From: Armatimonadota bacterium
GTDB taxonomy: Bacteria > Sysuimicrobiota > Sysuimicrobiia > Sysuimicrobiales > Humicultoraceae
Assembly (NCBI GenBank): GCA_016198805.1
Contig: JACQHU010000028.1
Location: 1-13,094 of the forward strand
Length of the DNA stretch: 13,094 nt
Reading direction: 5' to 3'
Shown here: one piece after another, positions 1 through 4,802 of the stretch
Layout: every line of letters begins with the position of its first letter
How positions within the stretch are numbered: position 1 is the first letter of the stretch
Made by a program: the position numbers and the translations under genes
Notes under the pieces: generated by a model
What the model was told of the DNA's origin: nothing
Database searches by the model: none
Seen by the model: the letters and a program-made list of their open reading frames with translations, nothing else

Positions 1-482
1 CCGGTGAAGCCGAGTTTTCTTCCCAGTTCGCGCGCGGAGTACGGGTGGAAGCCCACAAACGGGTCGATGTGCCGCTTGACGATCTTCTCAGGCGTGGTGC
101 GGGCGACTTCCTCGATGTCGATGCCCCCCGCGCCCGACCCGATCACCACCAGCCTCCGCACGGAGCGGTCCACCGTGAACGCCAGGTAGTACTCGGCGCC
201 GATGTTGGCAGCCTCGGCGACCAGCAGGCGGCGGACTCGCTCGCCCCTGATGTCCATCCCCAGGATCTGGGCGGCCTTCTCGCGGGCCTCGGCGGGGGTG
301 GCGGCCAGCGTGATGCCGCCCGCCTTCCCGCGGCCTCCGACGAGCACCTGGGCCTTTAGAACGACCGGGTAGGTGAGCGTGAGGCCGTCGATCTCTTCGG
401 GCCCCTCGATGACGGTGCCTTTCTGGACGGGGATGCCGTAGGACGCGAAGATTTCTTTTGCCTGGTACTCGTGGAGTTTCAT
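1..482 (-). CDS. sucC: Succinyl-CoA synthetase (ADP-forming) beta subunit, 5' part, cut by the left window edge
   Basis: SucC pairs with SucD to interconvert succinyl-CoA and succinate with synthesis of ATP or GTP, the substrate-level phosphorylation step of the TCA cycle. The 160 visible residues start MKLHEYQAKEIFASYGIPV, the standard family N-terminus. They continue with the ATP-grasp elements VVLKAQVLVGGRGKAGG (about 40-56; Lys43 and the Gly-rich loop bind nucleotide), then VAEAANIGAEYYLAFTVDRS (about 88-107) and GGIDIEEVA (119-127). About 40 % of a normal ~390-residue protein is present; the rest, and probably sucD, lie to the left. The ATG at 480-482 is chosen because it gives the family N-terminus; GGGGTGA upstream is a modest ribosome site. 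A promoter-like pair lies 38-67 bases upstream, so sucC is probably transcribed separately from icd-mdh. Nucleotide preference (ADP or GDP) cannot be read from this part. Confidence 0.95.
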   Translation of the reverse strand, partial: MKLHEYQAKEIFASYGIPVQKGTVIEGPEEIDGLTLTYPVVLKAQVLVGGRGKAGGITLAATPAEAREKAAQILGMDIRGERVRRLLVAEAANIGAEYYLAFTVDRSVRRLVVIGSGAGGIDIEEVARTTPEKIVKRHIDPFVGFHPYSARELGRKLGFT

Positions 483-519
483 CAATCACCCCATTGTCCG
501 GCACGCGTTCCTGGCCAGC

Positions 520-549
520 ATTGTCGCACCCGTCGCCTGCCGGTCACAA
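520..549 (-). promoter_or_regulatory. Candidate sigma70-type promoter for sucC
   Basis: On the minus strand TTGTGA (544-549) and GACAAT (520-525) are 18 bases apart and match the -35 and -10 consensus at 4 of 6 positions each. Transcription would start near 512-514, leaving a leader of about 30 nt before the sucC ATG. The pair lies between the stop of a degenerate hydrolase fragment and sucC. It was found by eye in a GC-rich context, so it is a prediction only. Confidence 0.45.
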
Positions 550-572
550 GGGGCAGGGCGGACGGCGTTCTG

Positions 573-713
573 CTATGTGCCGAGGAAGTCTGCGACAGCG
601 GCGGCGACCTCTCGCGGGCGCGTGAGCGCAGGCACATGACCGGCGCCGTGGATAACGACGGTATTGACGCGATGCCCCAAGACGTCGAGGGACATCCGTC
701 CCCCGGTGCGGCA
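573..713 (-). pseudogene. Remnant of an alpha/beta-hydrolase C-terminus
   Basis: Directly after the TAG stop of the GNAT gene, and in the same frame, 46 codons read CRTGGRMSLDVLGHRVNTVV, then IHGAGHVPALTRPREVAAAV and ADFLGT, then a TAG stop. The second half has the typical last segment of alpha/beta hydrolases: a beta strand, GAGH with the catalytic His, a loop ending in RP, and a helix ending in xFL. The nucleophile elbow, the catalytic acid and the rest of a ~250-residue fold are absent. An internal ATG (693-695) would give a 40-residue peptide, but only GGGGGA lies close in front of it. This is most simply a decayed gene whose 5' part was lost when the acetyltransferase gene came to lie here. 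A short expressed peptide or readthrough extension of the acetyltransferase is less likely. Confidence 0.6.
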
Positions 714-1343
714 CTACAGCGTCAGTGCCCTCGTCGAAGGAGTGCCCAGCATAGCCGCCAGTTTCGCCTTCACCTGGAGCCATTCGTCGTCGGCGATGCT
801 GTAGTACACCGTATCCCTGATGCGGCCGCTGGGCAGGATCATGTGTTTCCGGAAGACGCCCTCTTCCCTGGCGCCGATGCGTAGGAGGGCCGTCCGGGAT
901 CGCTCGTTCAGCACATCGGTCTTGAACACCACGCGGATGCAGCCGAGGACCTCAAAGCTATGGCGCAGCAGCAGGTACTTGGTCTCGGTGTTGACGGCGG
1001 TGCGCTGCCAGGGGCGGCCGTACCAGGTCCACCCGATCTCCACCCGCCGGTTGCCGAGGTCGATGTTGCCGTACCGGGTGCTGCCGACAGCCCGGCCGGC
1101 GGCCTTGCTGATGACCGCGAACGGCAGCGCCGTCCCCTCGGCCTGCATCCCTAACGCGGCCTCGATGTAAGCTCGCAGGCCATCGGGCGTCGGCTCGTAG
1201 GACTCGGTCCAGCGCAGCAGGTCCTCGTCCAGCCCCACCTCGCAGAGCTGGGCGTGGTGATCGAGGGACAAAGGTTCCAGCCGCACGTGCGTGCTGTCGA
1301 GGACAACGGGCTCGACGCGCATGAGGCCTGCTGCGGTAGCCAT
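714..1343 (-). CDS. GNAT-family N-acetyltransferase (RimJ/RimL-like)
   Basis: Predicted to transfer an acetyl group from acetyl-CoA to an amine; the substrate is unknown (protein N-terminus, amino acid or small molecule). The 209 residues have the RimJ/RimL (Acetyltransf_3) layout: VRLEPLSLDHHAQLCEVG near 20-37, a strand with AGRAVGSTRYGNIDLGNRRV at 82-101, EIGWTWYGRPWQRTAVNTET at 102-121 as motif A with the CoA pyrophosphate loop, then KTDVLNERSRTALLRIGARE (141-160), EGVFRKHMILPSGRIRDTV and YYSIADDEW. The length is normal and the domain looks complete. The start may be the ATG at 1343 or an in-frame ATG seven codons later (1322); neither has a strong ribosome site. It begins 20 bases after the mdh stop, so it is probably the third gene of the icd-mdh transcript. 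Nothing links it to the TCA cycle except position; protein acetylation of neighbouring enzymes would be speculation. Confidence 0.88.
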   Translation of the reverse strand: MATAAGLMRVEPVVLDSTHVRLEPLSLDHHAQLCEVGLDEDLLRWTESYEPTPDGLRAYIEAALGMQAEGTALPFAVISKAAGRAVGSTRYGNIDLGNRRVEIGWTWYGRPWQRTAVNTETKYLLLRHSFEVLGCIRVVFKTDVLNERSRTALLRIGAREEGVFRKHMILPSGRIRDTVYYSIADDEWLQVKAKLAAMLGTPSTRALTL

Positions 1344-1363
1344 CTTGGGGAGTCCGGGCAGCC

Positions 1364-2296
1364 CTAGACCTTCAGGGCCCCCAGCATCTCCCGGATGGCG
1401 CCCACCGACGCTTTGAAGGCCGCCTTCTCTGACGCGTCCAGCGGGAGCTCGATGATCCGCTCCACGCCGCCCGCGCCCAGCACGATGGGCACCCCCACGC
1501 AGACATCCCGCTCCCCGTACTCGCCGTCCAGAGAGGCGCAGCAGGGGATCACCCGCTTAGTATCCAGGAGGATCGCTTCCACCATCTCACAGATCGACGC
1601 GCCGGGCGCGGTGAAGGCGCTGGCCTTCATCAGTTCGGTGATCTCCGCGCCGCCGCGGCGGGTCCGCGCGACTGCGGCCTCGATCTGCGCCGGCGTCAGG
1701 AAGTGCGAGATGGGAATGCCCCGCACCGTGGCGTAGCGCGGGAGCGGGACCATGTCCTTGTCGGTGTGCGCGCCGATGACCAGGGCATGCACGTCCTCCA
1801 CCGAGACGCCCAGTTCCATGGCGAGGAAGGTGCGGAAGCGCGTGGAGTCCAGCGCCCCCGACTCGCCGACGACCCGCTGGCGGGGCAGTCCCGCCGCCCG
1901 GAAGGTCAGGTACGTCATGGCGTCCAGCGGGTTGGTCACCACCAGCAGGATCGCGTTGGGGGAGTGCTCCACCACCGGCCCGATGATGCTGCGCATGATG
2001 CCGGCGTTGGTGTCGATCAACTGCTCCCGGGTCATGCCGGGCTTGCGGGCGATCCCGGCGGTGATGACCACCACGTCCGAGCCGGCCGTGGCCGCGTAGT
2101 CGCTGCTGCCGGTGACCTTCACATTGAAGCCGGCGATGGGCCCGGACTGCATGATGTCGAGGGCCTTGCCCTGCGGCAGGCCCTCGATGATGTCCACGAG
2201 CACCATGTCGGCCAGTTCCCGGCTGGCGATCCAGTGCGCGGCGGCGGTCCCGACGGTCCCGGCGCCGATGATCGAGACTTTCGGTCGCTTCGGCAC
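1364..2296 (-). CDS. mdh: Malate dehydrogenase, LDH-like type
   Basis: Catalyses malate + NAD+ to oxaloacetate + NADH in the cytoplasm, reversibly. The 310 residues are a full-length LDH/MDH protein close to the Chloroflexus type. Visible elements: nucleotide loop GAGTVG (11-16); Asp35 after the second strand, indicating NAD; the mobile loop ARKPGMTR (83-90) with the substrate arginines Arg84 and Arg90, which argues for malate rather than lactate; TNPLDAM (121-127); LDSTRFR (149-155) with Asp150 and Arg153; and catalytic His177 in GAHTD. Relative to the usual GGHGD-x-MVPL, this protein has GAHTDKDMVPL, one residue longer right after the catalytic His. The start is GTG (2294-2296) because an ideal AAGGAGG lies five bases ahead, overlapping the icd stop, so mdh is translationally coupled to icd. 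Confidence 0.95.
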   Translation of the reverse strand: MPKRPKVSIIGAGTVGTAAAHWIASRELADMVLVDIIEGLPQGKALDIMQSGPIAGFNVKVTGSSDYAATAGSDVVVITAGIARKPGMTREQLIDTNAGIMRSIIGPVVEHSPNAILLVVTNPLDAMTYLTFRAAGLPRQRVVGESGALDSTRFRTFLAMELGVSVEDVHALVIGAHTDKDMVPLPRYATVRGIPISHFLTPAQIEAAVARTRRGGAEITELMKASAFTAPGASICEMVEAILLDTKRVIPCCASLDGEYGERDVCVGVPIVLGAGGVERIIELPLDASEKAAFKASVGAIREMLGALKV

Positions 2297-2301
2297 GGTG
2301 G

Positions 2302-2308
2302 CCTCCTT
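2302..2308 (-). promoter_or_regulatory. Shine-Dalgarno of mdh overlapping the icd stop codon
   Basis: The minus strand reads AAGGAGG here, fully complementary to the anti-Shine-Dalgarno end of 16S rRNA, five bases before the GTG start of mdh. Its first two bases are part of the icd TAA stop (2307-2309). Ribosomes ending icd would be positioned on this site, which supports coupled translation and decides the GTG start. Confidence 0.85.
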
Positions 2309-3554
2309 ACGGCATGTTGTCGATCACGGCCGCGGCGAACTCGCTGGTCTTGACCTCCCGGGCCCCGTCCATCAGGCGGGCCAGGTCGTAGGTCACGACC
2401 TGTTGCTTGAATGTCTTCTCCATCCCCTTGATGATCAGATCCGCGGCCTCCTGCCAGCCCAGGTACTCCAGCATCATGACGCCGGACAGCGTCAGCGAGC
2501 CCGGGTTGACCTTATCCTGATTGGCATACTTCGGCGCGGTGCCGTGAGTGGCTTCGAAGATGGCGTGGAAGTCGCTGACGTTGGCGCCCGGCGCCATGCC
2601 GATCCCGCCCACCTGCGCCGCGATGGCGTCCGAGAGATAGTCGCCGTTGAGGTTGCTGGTCGCGATCACCGCGAAGTCCCGCGGCCGCGTCAGGACATGC
2701 TGGAAGGTGACGTCGGCGATGTAGTCCTGCAGCAGGATCTTCCCCGGCGGGACCTTGCCGCCGTGCCGGTCCTGGACCTCCTGCCAGGTGATGGTCTGAT
2801 CGGCGAACTCCTCTTTCGCCAGCTCATACCCCCACTTGGCGAAAGCCCCTTCGGTGTACTTCTGGATGTTCCCCTTGTGGACGAGGGTCACGCTCTTGCG
2901 CCTTCGATCGAGGGCGTACTGGATCGCCTTGCGCACCAGGCGCTTGGACCCGAACGCGCTCATCGGCTTCAGGCCGACGCCCGAGTTCTCGCGCACCCTC
3001 CAGTCGAATTCCTTCCGGACGAATTCGATGAGTTTGTTCGCTTCCGGCGAGCCCGCGGGCCACTCAAAGCCCACGTAAATGTCCTCGGAGTTCTCGCGGT
3101 AGATGACCATGTCGACCAGGTCGGGGCGCCTGACTGGGCTGGGCACGCCCTCGAACCAGCGGACCGGCCGGATGCAGGCGTAGAGGTCGAGCAACTGGCG
3201 CAGGGCGACGTTGAGGCTGCGCATCCCGCCGCCGATCGGCGTGGTCAGCGGGCCCTTGATACCGACGATGTAGTGCTGGAAGGCGCGCAGCGTATCCTCG
3301 GGGAGCCAGGTCTTGAAGGTGTTGAAGGATTTCTCGCCGGCGAACACTTCGAACCACACGATCCGGCGCCCCCCGCCGTACGCCTTCGCGACGGCCGCAT
3401 CGAAGATGCGCTGGCTGGCCCGCCAGATGTCGGGCCCGGTGCCGTCCCCCTCGATGTAGGGGATGATCGGCTGGGTGGGGACGACCAGCCGGCCGCCTTT
3501 CACCTCGATCCTCTGCCCCTCGGTCGGGGGCTTCAGGGTGTCCAGCTGAAGCAT
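2307..3554 (-). CDS. icd: Isocitrate dehydrogenase, NADP-type
   Basis: Oxidatively decarboxylates isocitrate to 2-oxoglutarate with NADP+, Mg2+/Mn2+ dependent, as a cytoplasmic homodimer. The 415 residues from the ATG at 3554 align along their whole length with E. coli Icd. Visible elements: IIPYIEGDGTGPDIW; GPLTTPIGGGMRSLNVALRQ with Ser113 (same number as the E. coli phosphorylation site) and Arg119; YACIRPVRW with Arg129; YRENSEDIY; VTLVHKGNIQKYTEGAF with the catalytic Lys227; the metal aspartates in NGDYLSD (Asp305, Asp309); and ATHGTAPKYA, where Lys342-Tyr343 match the E. coli NADP-selecting pair Lys344-Tyr345. A TTG at 3581 would add nine residues, but AGAGGA sits ten bases before the ATG at 3554, so that start is used here. 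It is the first gene of icd-mdh-GNAT, with a promoter and a long structured leader upstream. The conserved Ser113 would permit AceK-type control, but no aceK is in the window. Confidence 0.96.
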   Translation of the reverse strand: MLQLDTLKPPTEGQRIEVKGGRLVVPTQPIIPYIEGDGTGPDIWRASQRIFDAAVAKAYGGGRRIVWFEVFAGEKSFNTFKTWLPEDTLRAFQHYIVGIKGPLTTPIGGGMRSLNVALRQLLDLYACIRPVRWFEGVPSPVRRPDLVDMVIYRENSEDIYVGFEWPAGSPEANKLIEFVRKEFDWRVRENSGVGLKPMSAFGSKRLVRKAIQYALDRRRKSVTLVHKGNIQKYTEGAFAKWGYELAKEEFADQTITWQEVQDRHGGKVPPGKILLQDYIADVTFQHVLTRPRDFAVIATSNLNGDYLSDAIAAQVGGIGMAPGANVSDFHAIFEATHGTAPKYANQDKVNPGSLTLSGVMMLEYLGWQEAADLIIKGMEKTFKQQVVTYDLARLMDGAREVKTSEFAAAVIDNMP

Positions 3555-3564
3555 GCGGTCACCG

Positions 3565-3570
3565 TCCTCT
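3565..3570 (-). promoter_or_regulatory. Ribosome binding site of icd
   Basis: AGAGGA on the minus strand ends ten bases before the ATG at 3552-3554. It supports that ATG over the in-frame TTG at 3579-3581. Confidence 0.65.
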
Positions 3571-3637
3571 GGCGCGCACAACGCGGGTGTGGACTGCGGA
3601 GCGGGAAGTCCTGCTCAACTGTAACGCATCGGCCAGG

Positions 3638-3669
3638 AGGGTTCAAGGAAAAGAGGGTTCAAGGAAAAG
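3638..3669. repeat. Perfect 16-nt tandem repeat in the icd leader
   Basis: The unit AGGGTTCAAGGAAAAG occurs at 3638-3653 and again, without change or gap, at 3654-3669. In the icd transcript the two units read CTTTTCCTTGAACCCT twice and directly follow a strong hairpin, so each brings a short U-run downstream of that stem. It may be a simple slippage duplication or part of a leader control element. Confidence 0.85.
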
Positions 3670-3699
3670 CGAGGAACCTGCCCCGTTCGGCAGGCTCCC
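3663..3699 (-). terminator. Terminator- or attenuator-like hairpin in the icd leader
   Basis: In the icd transcript GGAGCCTGCC (plus 3689-3698) pairs with GGCAGGTTCC (3673-3682) to form a ten-base-pair stem with one G-U pair; a further G-U extends it. The loop has six bases (3683-3688). It is followed by TCGCTTTTCC, with a run of only four U residues and another four-U run 16 bases on. It lies about 70-95 bases after the predicted start and about 110 bases before the icd ATG. The U-run is weak for a full terminator, so attenuation, mRNA stabilisation or protein binding are alternatives. Confidence 0.45.
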
Positions 3700-3716
3700 A
3701 CCGCCACCCCCCGCTA

Positions 3717-3744
3717 CCCGGCCCGGCGCGGAGTACGGGCCGGG
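3717..3744 (-). other. Eight-base-pair perfect inverted repeat near the 5' end of the icd leader
   Basis: CCCGGCCC (3717-3724) and GGGCCGGG (3737-3744) are exact reverse complements, separated by 12 bases. In the icd RNA this would form an all-GC stem about 25 bases after the predicted start site. Together with the hairpin at 3673-3698 it gives the leader two stems in series. No known riboswitch class was recognised. Confidence 0.55.
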
Positions 3745-3757
3745 AATGCTACAAGAA

Positions 3758-3775
3758 TTTCACATGTATATGAAA
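3758..3775. promoter_or_regulatory. AT-rich imperfect palindrome over the icd start site, operator candidate
   Basis: TTTCACATGTATATGAAA is symmetric at 14 of 18 positions, with a perfect five-base outer half-site TTTCA/TGAAA. It lies immediately downstream of the icd -10 box and covers the expected transcription start (about 3768-3770), a classical repressor position. Its AT content is strikingly high in a GC-rich neighbourhood. The regulator is not identifiable; the half-sites point the wrong way for the Rex consensus. Confidence 0.5.
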
Positions 3776-3804
3776 ATAGTATGAGTCGGAGCAGGCCATG
3801 TCAA
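3776..3804 (-). promoter_or_regulatory. Strong sigma70-type promoter driving icd-mdh
   Basis: On the minus strand a perfect TTGACA (3799-3804) is followed after exactly 17 bases by TACTAT (3776-3781), which matches the -10 consensus at 4 of 6 positions including the conserved TA and final T. The start would be near 3769, giving an untranslated leader of about 215 nt before the icd ATG. This is the best promoter visible in the window. Confidence 0.75.
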
Positions 3805-4003
3805 GAGATCTCTGCCGTACTGCCGTACCATTGCCCGGGCCCGGGTGGGAGTGCATCGCTGATCAGGTAAGCCCATGATCACTGACCTGCGACAGAACAC
3901 GGCCGGCGGCAGAACGCGGCTGGCAGCAAATGTTGACAGGAGCAGTCTGGAGCCACACCGAATTCCCCTGATATCCAGACGTCTTCGCGCAGGAGGTCGC
4001 CTC
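3782..4003 (+). promoter_or_regulatory. Upstream control region of the sdhC operon
   Basis: About 220 non-coding bases lie between the icd promoter and sdhC. They hold an exact 8-base tandem repeat TGCCGTAC (3813-3820, 3821-3828) and a perfect 12-base palindrome CCCGGGCCCGGG (3834-3845). A palindromic CTGATCAG at 3858-3865 is followed by a second TGATCA. A consensus -35 box TTGACA lies at 3933-3938, but no good -10 follows at 16-19 bases (CACCGA at 17). An in-frame ATG at 3875 would add 43 residues to SdhC that do not look like the family, so this part is read as leader. The actual sdhC promoter is not resolved; the AT-rich block at 3755-3785 could also serve the plus strand. Confidence 0.4.
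3991..3996 (+). promoter_or_regulatory. Shine-Dalgarno that fixes the GTG start of sdhC
   Basis: AGGAGG ends seven bases before GTG 4004-4006. This spacing is ideal and sets the N-terminus right before the conserved first membrane segment, in preference to the upstream in-frame ATG at 3875. Confidence 0.85.
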
Positions 4004-4360
4004 GTGTACCGTGGGTCTCCAGGCATGCTCGCCTGGGTGCTCCACCGCATCACCGGCGTTGCGGTCCTGCTGTTCCTCTTCGGTCACATCATTGAGACGT
4101 CCATGTTGGGCCTGGGCCCCGATGCCTACAACCGCACCATCGAGATCTACCGGCAGGCGTGGTTCAAGCCGATCGAGTTCCTGCTGGTCGCGGCCGTCCT
4201 GTTCCATGCCGGGAACGGCCTGATAGTCATGATCCTAGACTTCTGGCCCAACGCGACCCGCGTTTACCGCCGCATGTTCTGGATCGGCGCAGGCGTCTAC
4301 ATCCTGGTGCTCCTCCCGGTCGCCTACCTGATACTCGGCAAGGTGGTGGGCCTGCGATGA
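4004..4360 (+). CDS. sdhC: Succinate dehydrogenase cytochrome b subunit SdhC
   Basis: Membrane anchor subunit of complex II that, with SdhD, binds heme b and the quinone and passes electrons from the iron-sulfur subunit to the quinone pool. The 118 residues (GTG start) match the short SdhC family: GMLAWVLHRITGVAVLLFLF at 7-26, with the diagnostic HRITG motif, then three membrane segments at about 10-35, 55-80 and 90-113. His28 (first segment) and His68 in LFHAGNGL (second segment) are candidate heme ligands. Arg15 and the HRITG motif lie at the quinone side in this family. It is the first gene of the plus-strand operon and overlaps sdhD by ATGA. Its catalytic partners sdhA and sdhB are more than 5 kb downstream, separated by fumC and frdABCD. 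Assignment to SDH rather than to the adjacent fumarate reductase rests on the family match and on frdC/frdD being present separately. Confidence 0.9.
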   Translation: MYRGSPGMLAWVLHRITGVAVLLFLFGHIIETSMLGLGPDAYNRTIEIYRQAWFKPIEFLLVAAVLFHAGNGLIVMILDFWPNATRVYRRMFWIGAGVYILVLLPVAYLILGKVVGLR

Positions 4361-4752
4361 GGGAGGCCGCCTTCCGCACAGGATACCAGGAACGGCCGGC
4401 CGGCGGGCTTCCTCTCTTCCTGTGGTTCTACATCAGAGTCTCCGCGCTGGCCATGATCGGACTCGTCATCGGGCATCTGTACATCATGCACGTGATCAAC
4501 TCCACCGACACCATCGACTTCCAGTTCGTGGCGCAGCGCTTCCGCACCCCGTTCTGGCGGGCCTACGATCTGCTCATCTTGCTGTTCGCGCTGTCGCACG
4601 GCCTGATCGGCCTGCGCGGCATCCTGGACGATTACATCCACCACCGCGGCTGGCGCGCGGCCGCCGAAGCGGCGCTCTGGATCGTGGGGATCGTCTTTGC
4701 GGCGCTGGGGGCCCTGGTGCTGTTCACGCTGCAGTTCTCGCCCGGTTCCTAG
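4357..4752 (+). CDS. sdhD: Succinate dehydrogenase membrane anchor subunit SdhD
   Basis: Second membrane anchor of complex II, forming the heme b/quinone module with SdhC. The 131 residues start at the ATG that overlaps the sdhC stop (ATGA). There are three membrane segments: about 20-47 (FLWFYIRVSALAMIGLVIGH, then LYIMHV), about 70-90, and about 104-126. ALSHGLIGLRGILDDYIHHR (78-97) is the SdhD signature, with His81 a likely heme ligand and Asp91-Asp92-Tyr93 at the quinone end. His40 and His45 in the first segment are further heme-ligand candidates. A pre-membrane GYQERPAGGLPLFLWFYIR is typical of actinobacterial, Chloroflexota and Thermus-like SdhD. The total of candidate histidines across SdhC and SdhD would allow one or two hemes; the sequence does not decide. 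A fumarase gene follows after 50 bases instead of sdhA. Confidence 0.88.
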   Translation: MREAAFRTGYQERPAGGLPLFLWFYIRVSALAMIGLVIGHLYIMHVINSTDTIDFQFVAQRFRTPFWRAYDLLILLFALSHGLIGLRGILDDYIHHRGWRAAAEAALWIVGIVFAALGALVLFTLQFSPGS

Positions 4753-4802
4753 TGCCCGGCCCACGCCGCATTCGCGCTGAGGCTCTGAGGGAGGTCCGAC
4801 CC

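Noticed and set aside
471..884. Plus-strand open frame of 137 codons across the sucC-GNAT gap
   Set aside because: It runs antisense to the GNAT C-terminus and the hydrolase remnant, with no motif; the minus-strand reading has recognisable sequence.
3555..3581. Nine-residue extension of Icd from a TTG start
   Set aside because: AGAGGA upstream of the ATG at 3554 is well placed, and that start gives the family-typical N-terminus and E. coli-like numbering (Ser113).
2112..3773. Open frame of 553 codons on the plus strand opposite icd
   Set aside because: It is the antisense of icd and part of mdh; its protein is rich in Arg, Gly, Pro, Asp and His repeats with no domain. This is a usual shadow in GC-rich DNA.
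3758..3775. Rex (redox sensor) operator
   Set aside because: The Rex consensus is TTGTGAA-N-TTCACAA, with TGTGAA in the left half; here the halves are TTTCA and TGAAA, the opposite orientation.
3875..4003. N-terminal extension of SdhC from the ATG at 3875
   Set aside because: The 43 added residues are basic and unlike SdhC, there is no ribosome site before the ATG, and an ideal AGGAGG precedes the GTG at 4004.
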